Shown piece after piece: positions 38,693 through 47,318 of a stretch of DNA of 64,000 bases. Within the stretch, counting starts at the first letter, position 1. The number at the start of each line of letters is the position of its first letter. Position numbers and translations under genes: made by a program. The stretch covers positions 1-64,000 of the forward strand of contig JAUIHS010000014.1 of assembly GCA_030432255.1 (NCBI GenBank), written 5' to 3'. The DNA comes from Phycisphaerae bacterium. Lineage in GTDB: Bacteria; Planctomycetota; Phycisphaerae; Phycisphaerales; UBA1924. The notes below the pieces were generated by a model. It saw only the letters and a list, made by a program, of their open reading frames with translations, was not told where the DNA came from and ran no database searches.

Positions 38693-39401
38693 TACGACGG
38701 ACCAGTCCGATGGCGGAAGCGAGAAGACGTCGTCCGTCAACCCAATCGAAGTGGCGGGTCGTTCGCGGGGCGCCTGGGTCTTCCTGATTGCCGCGACGCT
38801 GGTCGCGCTCATTGCTGATCTTGGCAGCAAGTCCCTGGCGTTTCGGCATGTCAGTGATCAACCGGTGCACGTGGATCGCGAAGAGGTTGTGGAGCTGATG
38901 GCCGCGGGCGGCAACCTCCAGCAGTTGATCCCACCGACGGATCCGGTCACGGTCATTCCAAGTATTCTTGACTTCCAGCTGGTGCTGAATTCCGGTGCTG
39001 TCTTCGGAACGGGATCGGGTCGGCGTTGGTTCTTCGTGACCTTCACGGTCTTTGCACTGGGTTTCGCGACGTTCTTCTTCGCGCGCTGGACGAGTCGACG
39101 CGATCGCACGACTCATGCGGCCATTGCGTTGGTCATCTCCGGCGGCATCGGGAATATGTACGATCGTCTGGTTTTCGGATGCGTGCGCGACTTCATTCAT
39201 CCGTTCCCGGATGTGCAGTTGCCCTTCGGGCTCGCGTGGCCCAACTCGGGCAGCACGGAGTTGTGGCCCTATGTCAGCAACGTCGCGGATGCCTTTCTTC
39301 TCATCGGCATTGGCGTCCTGATGATCCGGCTGTGGGGCAAGGACACGAAGAAGCAGGGGGGCGAACCGGAGCAGGCGACAGCGGAGCCCTCTGCCGAGTG
39401 A
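38685..39401 (+). CDS. lspA: Lipoprotein signal peptidase (signal peptidase II)
   Basis: LspA cleaves prolipoprotein signal peptides before the lipidated cysteine. The 238-residue protein has four membrane helices (about 28-46, 114-134, 144-160 and 199-218). The catalytic aspartates sit in GGIGNMYDRLVFGCVRDF (Asp169) and SNVADAF (Asp202), both conserved in the family. An extra periplasmic insertion between helices 1 and 2 (about 50-95) makes it longer than the usual ~165 residues. Its start overlaps the DksA-fusion stop by 8 bases. It would process lipoproteins such as those at 19876 and 39525 in this window. Confidence 0.92.
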   Translation: MADTTDQSDGGSEKTSSVNPIEVAGRSRGAWVFLIAATLVALIADLGSKSLAFRHVSDQPVHVDREEVVELMAAGGNLQQLIPPTDPVTVIPSILDFQLVLNSGAVFGTGSGRRWFFVTFTVFALGFATFFFARWTSRRDRTTHAAIALVISGGIGNMYDRLVFGCVRDFIHPFPDVQLPFGLAWPNSGSTELWPYVSNVADAFLLIGIGVLMIRLWGKDTKKQGGEPEQATAEPSAE

Positions 39402-39524
39402 GAGAGTTCCGGTCAATCACAATCAGAGATACTTCGTTGTCAGGCCTCGCAGGCGCAGGCCGTTGCGATACTTGATCGCAGATCACCACCGGAATCGGTT
39501 CTCACCCGAGCCTTGCTCCCCGAA

Positions 39525-39941
39525 TCAATACTCATCAACATCCCGGTCTTCAGCAGGGCCGGGCATGGACGCATCAGATGACTCCGGCGTCGTCCGCTTG
39601 GTCGGGACCAGCACGCGGGCGGTCTCGTCCGGGACGGCCATGTGGCTCTTGCCGCGACTCGCGCGGCGACCGGCGTCGGTGATTGACCAGTACATCACGT
39701 CGGGCTTATCGGCGTTCGGGCCGACGCCATCGCGGAAGCCGACGATCAGCTGCTTGCCCACCGGGACATCCACGGACCAGATCGATTCGCCGGTCCGGGT
39801 GTCCATCAGTGTGACGGTCTGGGGGTACCACGCCGAACTTGCGTACACGTGCCGATCGAGCGAGGCCCGGCAGCCGGTCAGCGCTGACAACACGCCACAG
39901 CACACCATCGCACCCAGCAGGCCAACGCGGCATGACTTCAT
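39525..39941 (-). CDS. Small lipoprotein of unknown function
   Basis: The 138-residue product carries a lipoprotein signal: hydrophobic segment VGLLGAMVCCGVLSALTGC with the lipidated Cys inside the lipobox ALTGC. The mature part (VYASSAWYPQTVTLMDTRTG, VDVPVGKQLIVGFRDGVGPN) is beta-strand rich and ends in a Pro/Ser/Glu-rich tail. I recognise no family beyond conserved-looking planctomycete lipoproteins. ATG 39941 (MKSCRVG) and ATG 39971 (MWMSRVV) are both possible; the first gives a standard n-region. It is divergent from ispF with a ~220-base gap, which holds no other recognisable feature. Confidence 0.7.
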   Translation of the reverse strand: MKSCRVGLLGAMVCCGVLSALTGCRASLDRHVYASSAWYPQTVTLMDTRTGESIWSVDVPVGKQLIVGFRDGVGPNADKPDVMYWSITDAGRRASRGKSHMAVPDETARVLVPTKRTTPESSDASMPGPAEDRDVDEY

Positions 39942-40163
39942 TCCGGCATTCACGACTCTGGACATCCACATGACTCCATCAATGCACGTTTCTGCGTTCC
40001 GGGCCAGGCTGGCCCATCCATCTCTACCCGTCGAATCATCGGCAGGTTCGCTCCGGTCCGGCGATCCGCGCAGCATACCCGGACATGGGGCCAGGCGCTG
40101 CACCACCCTGACATCGGCACAATCGCCCCCGCAGTTCCAGCACCGCCGATAGACTACGCCCCT

Positions 40164-40721
40164 ATGAGCAGCCCGAAGGACGCGATGCCATCCGCGAATC
40201 CGATGATTTCCCATATTCGAGTGGGACACGGCTACGACCTCCATCGCCTTGAAGCGGGGGGGACAGGGGAGCAGGCCTTGAGGCCGCTCATTCTCGGCGG
40301 GGTCCGCCTCGAGCACGACAAGGGCGTCCGGGCGCACTCTGACGGGGACACCCTGCTCCACGCCGTCACCGACGCACTTCTTGGTGCGCTCGCTGAACCT
40401 GACATCGGGAGGCTCTTTCCCGACAATGACCCCGCGCATGACGGCCGGGACTCCGCCGACTTCGTCAACGCCGCCATGAACCGTGTTCGCGCGGCGGGCT
40501 ACGCGGTCGGTAACCTCGACTGCACGGTCATACTCCAGCGGCCGCGGCTTGCCGGCGCACGTGATCGCATTCGCGCGAATCTGGCCGGTCTGCTCGGTGT
40601 TGACATCGGCAGCGTGAACGTGAAGGGCAAGAGCGGCGAGCACGTCGGACCGGTCGGCGAGGGGCGCGCCGTTGAGGCGCATGTCGTTGTTCTGCTGGTG
40701 CGCTGCGAGGCACAGTCATGA
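40164..40721 (+). CDS. ispF: 2-C-methyl-D-erythritol 2,4-cyclodiphosphate synthase
   Basis: IspF cyclises CDP-ME 2-phosphate to MEcPP, the fifth MEP-pathway step. The 185-residue protein starts IRVGHGYDLHRLE (Asp and His bind the active-site zinc) and continues with LGGVRLEHDKGVRAHSDGDT LLHAV-type sequence, the HSDGD motif, and LFPDNDP, all diagnostic. The C-terminal VGNLDCTVILQRPRL and GSVNVKGKSGE blocks also match. It is about 25 residues longer than typical because of the N-terminal stretch and an insertion GGTGEQALRP. Its stop overlaps the start of the HIT-HD gene by 4 bases (ATGA). Dxs of the same pathway is at 6709. Confidence 0.93.
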   Translation: MSSPKDAMPSANPMISHIRVGHGYDLHRLEAGGTGEQALRPLILGGVRLEHDKGVRAHSDGDTLLHAVTDALLGALAEPDIGRLFPDNDPAHDGRDSADFVNAAMNRVRAAGYAVGNLDCTVILQRPRLAGARDRIRANLAGLLGVDIGSVNVKGKSGEHVGPVGEGRAVEAHVVVLLVRCEAQS

Positions 40722-41737
40722 CCACCTACATCCACAAGCAGGTCGAGCGCGCGCGCGACGGGTTCAACAAGGTCATCGCACGCATGCCATCCGGCTGGGC
40801 GGTCATGGGGGATACGCAGTTCCTTCGCGGCTACGCTCTGCTGCTTCCCGATCCGGTCGTCCCCACGTTGAACGACCTTGATGAATCGGGTCGGCAACAG
40901 TTTCTCACTGACATGGCGCGCCTCGGCGATGCCGTTCTGGCTGCCTGCGCGCCGGTGCGCATCAACTATGAGATGCTTGGCAACCTCGAACCTGCCCTGC
41001 ACGCCCACGTCTTTCCGCGCTACGCCGATGAGCCCGAGGACCTGCGGACGAAGCCCGTCTGGCTCTACGCTCCGGAGTACTGGGACTCCGCGCAACATGC
41101 CTACGATGAAGCGAAGCACGGTGAGGTGCGTGATGCGATTCGCACGGCGCTGATGCCGGACAGCCCGGTCGTGACCTCGCCCCTCTGGCAGAGAGCAATG
41201 TCCTTCGCTGCCCGGGCGCACTGCCATCAGATCCGCAAGGATGGATGCACGCCCTATGTCGCTCATCCCGTCCGGGTCGCGATGACCATTCGCGACGTCT
41301 TCGGTTGCGCGGATGAAGCAACGCTCGCCGCGGCTCTCCTCCACGACACGATCGAAGACACGGGGACGGACTTCGACGATCTGCTTGAGCTGGCGGGTCT
41401 GGACGTTGCGGTCCTCGTGGCGGCGATGACGAAGGACATGCGGATGCCGGAGGCGGAGCGTGAGACGGAGTACGATCGGCAACTGGAAGCGTCGGACTGG
41501 CGTGCCCGGCTGCTCAAACTGGCGGACGTCTACGACAACCTGTCGGATCTGCCGGGCCGGACTCGGGATGCGAGTGCGCGTCGGATGATTGCCAAGGCGG
41601 AGCGTGCGGTCGCGCTGGGGCGTCGGGATGCCGGGGTCAATCCCATCATGGCGAGGGCGATCCGCGGGGTGGAGGCGCAGATTGCGGCCGCCGAGTCGCG
41701 TCTCATGGAGTCTCCCCGGTCGGGATGGGAAGACTGA
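40718..41737 (+). CDS. HIT-domain plus HD (SpoT/MESH1-type) fusion protein
   Basis: The 339-residue protein joins two nucleotide-metabolism folds. Residues 25-112 resemble a HIT hydrolase: RGYALLLPDPVVPTLNDL, then RINYEMLGNLEPALHAHVFP, where the HIT triad reads A-L-H-A-H-V (first His replaced by Ala). Residues 155-325 are a ppGpp-hydrolase-type HD domain: AHPVRVA (His183), LLHDTIEDT (His209-Asp210, Glu213-Asp214) and KLADVYDNL (267-275), the metal and substrate residues of SpoT/MESH1. There is no synthetase, TGS or ACT part. It may hydrolyse alarmone or related nucleotides. It overlaps ispF by 4 bases, so translation is coupled. Confidence 0.85.
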   Translation: MTTYIHKQVERARDGFNKVIARMPSGWAVMGDTQFLRGYALLLPDPVVPTLNDLDESGRQQFLTDMARLGDAVLAACAPVRINYEMLGNLEPALHAHVFPRYADEPEDLRTKPVWLYAPEYWDSAQHAYDEAKHGEVRDAIRTALMPDSPVVTSPLWQRAMSFAARAHCHQIRKDGCTPYVAHPVRVAMTIRDVFGCADEATLAAALLHDTIEDTGTDFDDLLELAGLDVAVLVAAMTKDMRMPEAERETEYDRQLEASDWRARLLKLADVYDNLSDLPGRTRDASARRMIAKAERAVALGRRDAGVNPIMARAIRGVEAQIAAAESRLMESPRSGWED

Positions 41738-41751
41738 CTGGGCTTGCCCGG

Positions 41752-41763
41752 GGGGGGCCCCCC
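41752..41763. repeat. Perfect G/C palindrome after the HIT-HD gene
   Basis: Six Gs followed by six Cs form a 12-base palindrome, within a run of eight Gs, 14 bases after the stop codon and followed by TTTCTC. It may form a compact hairpin that ends the ispF/HIT-HD transcript, but there is no proper T tract. Confidence 0.35.
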
Positions 41764-41860
41764 TTTCTCAGGTCAGTGAATCTGGTAAGATATTGCCATT
41801 GTTGTACTTACGCTCCTGAGCCGCATTTGTTCATCTCATTCTTCTCTGGAGACATCCTTC

Positions 41861-42271
41861 ATGGCGAATTACCCGATCGAAGACGTTGAGGGCATCGGGC
41901 CGGCGTACGGTGACAAACTCACCGCAGCCGGCATCAAGGACACCGATGCACTGCTTGAGAAAGGCAGGTCCCGAGGTGGCCGCAAGGAACTGGCCGAGTC
42001 GACTGATATTTCGGAGAAGTTGATCCTCAAGTGGGTCAACATGGTGGACCTGTACCGCATCGATGGGGTCGGTTCCGAGTACGCGGAACTTCTTGAAGTT
42101 GCGGGCGTCGACACCGTCAAGGAACTGCGTCATCGTGTCCCTGCCAACCTGCATGCGACCATGTCGCGCGTGAACGAAGAGAAGAACCTCGCCCGGAAGA
42201 TTCCGTCGGAGTCGGCGGTCGAGAAGTGGGTTGCGCAGGCCAAGGAACTGCCGCCCATGATCGAGTACTGA
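41861..42271 (+). CDS. DUF4332-family helix-hairpin-helix protein
   Basis: The 136-residue soluble protein contains two helix-hairpin-helix modules: VEGIGPAYGDKLTAAGIKDT (about 9-28) and IDGVGSEYAELLEVAGVDTV (about 68-87), followed by a charged helical tail. This tandem arrangement is the DUF4332 family, related to the non-specific DNA- or protein-binding HhH modules of ribosomal and recombination proteins. Function is unknown. It is preceded by CTGGAGACATCCTTC (a ribosome-binding site GGAG) and followed by a hairpin at 42301-42323. It seems to be a stand-alone transcription unit. Confidence 0.8.
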   Translation: MANYPIEDVEGIGPAYGDKLTAAGIKDTDALLEKGRSRGGRKELAESTDISEKLILKWVNMVDLYRIDGVGSEYAELLEVAGVDTVKELRHRVPANLHATMSRVNEEKNLARKIPSESAVEKWVAQAKELPPMIEY

Positions 42272-42300
42272 TCAGACCACGTTCAGATCGAGATCCACGC

Positions 42301-42333
42301 GGGTCGGGCCGTGTGCCCGGCCCGTTGTCATTT
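42301..42333 (+). terminator. Terminator-like hairpin between DUF4332 and the Nudix gene
   Basis: The arms GGGTCGGGC and GCCCGGCCC (one T-G wobble) enclose a CGTGT loop, followed by GTTGTCATTT, a weak T tract. It lies 30 bases after the DUF4332 stop and between convergent genes. Confidence 0.55.
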
Positions 42334-42372
42334 GAACACCTGCTGTGATGTGCGCGAACCGGCAACCAGACT

Positions 42373-42819
42373 TCAGCGGCGGTCGATGCCGCGCACCATG
42401 ATCTCGCGGATCGATGCCCACTGGCCGGGCCACATGAACCGCGACTCGACATCAGCGGAGGCGGTCCACCGCCAGTCCGTGTGTTCTTCGTTGAGAACCG
42501 GCGCCCAGTCCGCGTCGACGCGAAGAGCAAAGCGCGGACTCAGAAAGACGGCATTGAGCCTGGGCAGGAAGTAGGGGTGGACCTGTTCCAGTGCGTGGAG
42601 TTGCTCGGCGGCGGCGATCAGGGCGACTTCTTCCTGCAACTCGCGCAGCGCTGTCTCGATGGCCGTTTCGCCTTCTTCGATGTGTCCCATCACTGGCTGC
42701 CAGGTTGCGTTCATCGGTTCTGTGGCGCGGAGGAGTTGCAGGAACTGGAGTTCGCCCGTTGGCACAATTCGGAAGATGTAGACATCGACGAGGTCGGTCC
42801 GCACGGTGACACCGGTCAT
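42373..42819 (-). CDS. Nudix hydrolase
   Basis: The 148-residue protein has a Nudix box at about residues 45-67, GHIEEGETAIETALRELQEE, followed by VAL; this matches G-x5-E-x7-REL-x-EE except for the last two positions. The surrounding sequence (VYIFRIVPTGELQFLQLLRA) resembles the dihydroneopterin triphosphate/dATP pyrophosphatase (NudB) group. That would fit its pairing with PabB, because both serve folate synthesis. The link is inferred from context. ATG 42819 overlaps the pabB stop by 4 bases (ATGA on the minus strand), and the gene is the last of the two-gene operon. Confidence 0.8.
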   Translation of the reverse strand: MTGVTVRTDLVDVYIFRIVPTGELQFLQLLRATEPMNATWQPVMGHIEEGETAIETALRELQEEVALIAAAEQLHALEQVHPYFLPRLNAVFLSPRFALRVDADWAPVLNEEHTDWRWTASADVESRFMWPGQWASIREIMVRGIDRR

Positions 42820-44114
42820 GACGCCCCCTCCTCGACGAAGACAGTCCCGATCGTTCGCAGGAATGTGGACGCCTTGTCCAGCGTCTCCTGCCACTCGCGG
42901 CCGGGATCACTGTCAGCCACAATCCCGGCGCCGACGGGATAGGTCAGCTCGCCTCGGCCGAGGCGTCCCGTGGAACCGTGGTAGCAGCGCAGCCGCGCTG
43001 TGCGAATGGCGACGTTCCAGCAGGAGCCACCATCAGTGCCGAGCCAGCCGAGCGAACCGCAATACGGTCCGCGCGGCCGCCTCTCAAGTTCCCGAATGAT
43101 CTGCATGGCGCGCACTTTCGGAGCGCCGGTGATTGACCCCGGGGGAAAGGTGGCGCGGAGCAGCGCGTCGATGTCGCACCCATCGCGCAGGACGCCTTCG
43201 ACGGTACCCACCGCATGATGCACATCCCCATGCGTCTCGATGCCGCGGGTTTCGGTGACGCGCACGGACCCGAAGCGACACACGCGGCCAAGATCGTTGC
43301 GCATCAGATCGATGATCATGATCAATTCCGCGGCATCCTTCTCGCTCATCAGCAGTTCTCGGGGATCTTCGTGCTCCGGGCGTGTGCCCTTGATCGGGCG
43401 GGTCACGACACGTCCTGATGCGCCATCGACGTCCAGGAACAGTTCCGGACTGATCGACAGCACGACGTCGGTCAGGGCGCCATCGATGCCGCGGACTTCG
43501 ACGTACGCGCCATGCCCCGTTCCGGGTGCACCGAGGAGGCGGGCCGCCATCGCCCGGGCTGACCCCTCGAATTGACCTTGCAACGGGTGGGCGATGTTTG
43601 CCTGGAAGATGTCGCCGGCGTGGATGTACTCGACGGTCCGTTCTACGGCGGCGATGTAGCCTGCGCGGCCTGTCAGGCTGCGCATGGGTCCGGCGTCCCA
43701 CTGTCCGGGTTCTTGCGCGAAGTCGAGGGCCGGGAGTGTTCCGATTTTCGTCCAGTGGTCGGTCCGGGCATCGTGGATCGCCGCGGCCCTGCAGTGGAGT
43801 GTCATGACCTGTTGCCAGGACTGGTCGTCCATGGTTCCGGCGGTGGGTTCGAGTTCTCCGCCGAGTTCATAGGCGAGCATGACGATGGCCCCGGCTTCGC
43901 TTCGCGGGTGTGCGAGTTTGAGCGTCTGCGAGTGTTGCGGTGCCTCGGTCCAGGCGAACAGCGTGCGTTCCGCGCCGAGTCGCATGACAGCGAGAGGTTC
44001 CGATTCCGGCCACGCGGCGAGCAGATCAAGCGGTTCGGTGGGGAGTTCGGGGCTGTCGCTCTGTCCTCGCGTTGCTGCGATTGGCGGTCGTGATGAGACG
44101 GGCGGCGTCGTCAT
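42816..44114 (-). CDS. pabB: Aminodeoxychorismate synthase component I
   Basis: The chorismate-using subunit of the TrpE/PabB family produces 4-amino-4-deoxychorismate for folate. The 432-residue protein has the C-terminal chorismate-binding domain from about 160 on: VVTRPIKGTRPEHEDPRELL, LIMIIDLMRNDLGRVC, the catalytic block FPPGSITGAPKVRAMQIIRE and CWNVAIRTA near the end. The N-terminal part is short, as in PabB rather than TrpE. PabB is preferred over anthranilate synthase because the pterin-linked Nudix gene follows with a 4-base overlap, though TrpE-like activity cannot be excluded. It is divergent from ppdK (239-base gap). Confidence 0.85.
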   Translation of the reverse strand: MTTPPVSSRPPIAATRGQSDSPELPTEPLDLLAAWPESEPLAVMRLGAERTLFAWTEAPQHSQTLKLAHPRSEAGAIVMLAYELGGELEPTAGTMDDQSWQQVMTLHCRAAAIHDARTDHWTKIGTLPALDFAQEPGQWDAGPMRSLTGRAGYIAAVERTVEYIHAGDIFQANIAHPLQGQFEGSARAMAARLLGAPGTGHGAYVEVRGIDGALTDVVLSISPELFLDVDGASGRVVTRPIKGTRPEHEDPRELLMSEKDAAELIMIIDLMRNDLGRVCRFGSVRVTETRGIETHGDVHHAVGTVEGVLRDGCDIDALLRATFPPGSITGAPKVRAMQIIRELERRPRGPYCGSLGWLGTDGGSCWNVAIRTARLRCYHGSTGRLGRGELTYPVGAGIVADSDPGREWQETLDKASTFLRTIGTVFVEEGAS

Positions 44115-44294
44115 GGTCGGGGGATGATACGTCGACAGGGGAGCAGGCGTTCGGGGGTAGCGCGTCAGTCACATGGGGTCGTTCCGCGCGGTACAATGGC
44201 GTGTTCCCCCTGTCAGCAGATCGGACACCGGGACAGAGCCGCGACTCCCCCGGGGGATCTTCGCGAGCTTGCCGATCCGGTCCATTGCACTGAC

Positions 44295-44306
44295 TAAAAC
44301 GTTTTA
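44295..44306. promoter_or_regulatory. LacI-type palindromic operator candidate upstream of ppdK
   Basis: TAAAACGTTTTA is a perfect 12-base palindrome with the AAACGTTT core typical of LacI/GalR-family operators. It is A/T-rich in a very G/C-rich neighbourhood and lies 48 bases before the ppdK start. No regulator gene is adjacent. Confidence 0.45.
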
Positions 44307-44312
44307 CCAGTT

Positions 44313-44333
44313 CGAGCGGCTCATACCCGCTCG
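44313..44333 (+). promoter_or_regulatory. Hairpin in the ppdK leader
   Basis: CGAGCGG and CCGCTCG form a perfect 7-bp stem with a 7-base loop, 20 bases before the ppdK start codon. It could affect translation or be part of the control region together with the palindrome at 44295. Confidence 0.4.
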
Positions 44334-44353
44334 TCAGACCTGAGAGAAATCCC

Positions 44354-47080
44354 ATGCCGAGCAACGCCTCCGGGAAAAACACCCGCAAAAAGCGCACCGT
44401 GCGACGCAGTCGCAGCACCAGCAAGGGCCGTCGCGGCGGGAGTCGCATGGTCTACTACTTCGGCGCCACGCGTACTGAAGGCAATGGCGCTCAGAAGCTC
44501 CTGCTGGGCGGCAAGGGCGCCAACCTCGCCGAGATGACCTCCATTGGTCTTCCCGTGCCCCCCGGCTTCACGATCACGACGGACACCTGTGCCGCGTACA
44601 ACAAGTCCGGCAGCCGTTTCCCCGACGGCCTCATGGACGAGGTGCATCGCAACATTGCGACGCTTGAGAAGGAGCTGGGCAAGACCTTTGGTGACGCCAG
44701 CAATCCGCTGCTCGTCTCCGTCCGTTCCGGCGCCGCGATCTCGATGCCCGGCATGATGGACACCGTGCTGAACCTTGGTCTCACTGATGAGTCGGTCGAA
44801 GGGCTTGCCGGGAAGACTGACAATCCACGTTTCGCCTACGACGCCTACCGTCGCCTGATCAACATGTTCGGCGATGTGGTGATGGGTATCGACCACGAGC
44901 ACTTCGAACGTGCATTCGACAGGATCAAGAAGAAGCACAAGGCGAGTCTCGACACGGATGTTCCCGTCGACGGCATCAAGGCGCTGTGCGTCGAGTACAA
45001 GAAGATCTATGCGAAGCACGTGGGCGAGTCGTTCCCGCAGGACCCGATGCGCCAACTCGAACTTGCCATCGAGGCGGTCTTCAAGAGCTGGAATGCGGAG
45101 CGCGCCATCGCGTACCGACGCATCAACAACATCACCGGCCTCAACGGCACCGCCGTGAACGTGCAGTCCATGGCGTATGGCAACATGGGTGACACGTCGG
45201 GCACCGGCGTGGCGTTCACGCGCGATCCTTCCACGGGGAAGAACACCTTCTACGGCGAGTTCCTTGTCAACGCCCAGGGCGAAGACGTGGTCGCCGGCAT
45301 CCGCACGCCGCAGCCGGTGGCGCAGATGCGCAAGTGGAACGCGAAGGTGTACAAGCAACTCCTCGAGATCAAGGACACGCTGGAGTCCCACTACAAGGAC
45401 ATGCAGGACATCGAGTTCACCATCGAGGATGGTCAGCTCTACATGCTCCAGACACGTACCGGGAAGCGCACCGGCCATGCCGCGGTCAAGATCGCCTGCG
45501 ACATGGTGAAGGAGAAGCTCATTACTGAGGAGGAAGCCATCATCCGGATTCCGGCGGGTGACCTGATCCAGCTTCTTCTGCCTTCCTTCAGTGCCGCGTC
45601 CAAGAAGAACGCCACGATTCTCACGACCGGCCTTCCTGCTTCGCCCGGGGCCGCCGTCGGCAAGCTGGCCTTCACGGCGCACGAGGCCGTCGAGCGTGCG
45701 CACCAGGGTGAGAAGGTCATTCTTGTTCGCAAGGAGACGTCCCCCGAGGATGTGGAAGGCATGCACTCCGCGGTCGGCATCCTCACATCAACCGGCGGCA
45801 TGACATCCCACGCTGCGGTCGTCGCCCGGGGCTGGGGCAAGTGCTGCGTGGTGGGTGCGGGCGAGATTTCCATCGACGAGCGCAAGGGGCGCATCACGGT
45901 GGCCGGCAAGACGCTGGGCCGAGACGACACCGTCTCGATCGACGGTGCGATCGGTGACGTGATGCTGGGTACGGTTGAAGCCCCGACGCCATCGCTTTCT
46001 TCCGACTTCAAGACGGTCATGAAGTGGGCTGACAAGTACCGCACCCTGAGGGTGCGCACGAATGCCGACACGCCGCGCGATGCCACCCGCGCCCGCAACT
46101 TCGGTGCTGAGGGCATCGGCCTGACTCGCACCGAGCACATGTTCTTCGAAGGCGATCGCATTACGGCGATGCGGGAGATGATTCTCGCGGACGAAGTCGA
46201 AGCGCGCGAGAAGGCGCTGGCCCGACTCCTCCCGTATCAGCGGAAAGATTTCGAGGGCATCTTCAAGGCCATGAACGGCCTGCCGGTGACGATCCGCCTG
46301 CTGGATCCGCCGCTTCACGAGTTCCTGCCGCATGACAGCAAGACCCAGGCTGAGCTTGCGAAAGACCTCGGCGTTTCCAAGGCGGCTGTTCGCCAGCGCG
46401 TTGCCATCCTGCACGAGTCCAATCCCATGCTCGGACACCGTGGCTGCCGCCTTGCCGTGACCTATCCCGAGATCCTGCGCATGCAGGTGACCGCGATCGT
46501 GGAGGCGATGATCAACTGCCGCAAGAAGAGCATCAAGGCGATGCCGGAGATCATGATCCCGCTCATCGGTACACGCCGCGAACTGGTCCTGCTGCGCAAT
46601 CTCACTGAGAAGACGATCGCGGCGGTCAAGTCGAAGAAGAAGTTCACAGGCAAGCTGGACATTCCGATCGGCACGATGATTGAGATCCCCCGTGCCGCGC
46701 TGCGTGCAGACGGGATCGCGGAGGTCGCGGATTTCTTCAGCTTCGGCACCAACGATCTCACGCAGTTGACCTATGGGTACTCGCGCGACGACATCAACGG
46801 CTTCCTGCCCGACTACCTCAGGCTGGAACTGCTCGATCAGGATCCGTTCCAGACGATCGATCAGAACGGCGTCGGGGAACTCGTCAAGATCGGCGTCGAG
46901 CGTGGGCGGGCCACGAGCAAGGACCTCAAGGTGGGCATCTGCGGCGAGCATGGCGGCGAGCCTGATTCCGTCGATTTCTGCCACAGCGCCGGTCTCGACT
47001 ACGTGAGTTGCTCACCCTTCCGCGTGCCCATCGCCCGCCTTGCTGCCGCCCAGGCAGCGATCCGTGCCGCGAAGAAGTGA
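44354..47080 (+). CDS. ppdK: Pyruvate, phosphate dikinase
   Basis: PPDK interconverts pyruvate, ATP and phosphate with phosphoenolpyruvate, AMP and pyrophosphate. The 908-residue protein has the ATP-grasp nucleotide domain (about 33-370, LLLGGKGANLAEMTSIGLPV), the swivelling phosphohistidine domain with GGMTSHAAVVARGWGKCC (His486) and the TIM-barrel PEP domain (about 560-905), ending FCHSAGLDYVSCSPFRVPIA with the catalytic Cys886. A 32-residue Lys/Arg/Ser-rich extension precedes the usual start at MVYYFGATRT; Met32 may be a second start. Regulation may involve the palindrome and hairpin at 44295-44333. The segment DSVDFCHSAG and general length match the family well. Confidence 0.95.
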   Translation: MPSNASGKNTRKKRTVRRSRSTSKGRRGGSRMVYYFGATRTEGNGAQKLLLGGKGANLAEMTSIGLPVPPGFTITTDTCAAYNKSGSRFPDGLMDEVHRNIATLEKELGKTFGDASNPLLVSVRSGAAISMPGMMDTVLNLGLTDESVEGLAGKTDNPRFAYDAYRRLINMFGDVVMGIDHEHFERAFDRIKKKHKASLDTDVPVDGIKALCVEYKKIYAKHVGESFPQDPMRQLELAIEAVFKSWNAERAIAYRRINNITGLNGTAVNVQSMAYGNMGDTSGTGVAFTRDPSTGKNTFYGEFLVNAQGEDVVAGIRTPQPVAQMRKWNAKVYKQLLEIKDTLESHYKDMQDIEFTIEDGQLYMLQTRTGKRTGHAAVKIACDMVKEKLITEEEAIIRIPAGDLIQLLLPSFSAASKKNATILTTGLPASPGAAVGKLAFTAHEAVERAHQGEKVILVRKETSPEDVEGMHSAVGILTSTGGMTSHAAVVARGWGKCCVVGAGEISIDERKGRITVAGKTLGRDDTVSIDGAIGDVMLGTVEAPTPSLSSDFKTVMKWADKYRTLRVRTNADTPRDATRARNFGAEGIGLTRTEHMFFEGDRITAMREMILADEVEAREKALARLLPYQRKDFEGIFKAMNGLPVTIRLLDPPLHEFLPHDSKTQAELAKDLGVSKAAVRQRVAILHESNPMLGHRGCRLAVTYPEILRMQVTAIVEAMINCRKKSIKAMPEIMIPLIGTRRELVLLRNLTEKTIAAVKSKKKFTGKLDIPIGTMIEIPRAALRADGIAEVADFFSFGTNDLTQLTYGYSRDDINGFLPDYLRLELLDQDPFQTIDQNGVGELVKIGVERGRATSKDLKVGICGEHGGEPDSVDFCHSAGLDYVSCSPFRVPIARLAAAQAAIRAAKK

Positions 47081-47130
47081 GTCTGTTTGCTTTTCGATAG
47101 GTTGACCCCTCGTGGGGGGGTGAAGTTTTG

Positions 47131-47168
47131 ACCGCTGCGGGAATATCTCTCTCGCGGCGGTTGTTTCT
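47131..47168 (+). terminator. Weak intrinsic terminator after ppdK
   Basis: The arms ACCGCTGCG and CGCGGCGGT (one T-G wobble) enclose a 13-base A/T-rich loop, followed by TTGTTTCTT. It starts 50 bases after the ppdK stop codon. Confidence 0.5.
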
Positions 47169-47318
47169 TGGGGTGACCGCGACTCATCCCCTTCCTCTCT
47201 CACGCATGCGCGGAACCCTCTCCCTCCTGACCAACGGGTTTCGCAAGGACTTCCTTGTCCCTCACGAGACGCCTGCTTCGCACATCTCTGCGGAGCGGGC
47301 GTTTGTTGTTTTTGGGGA

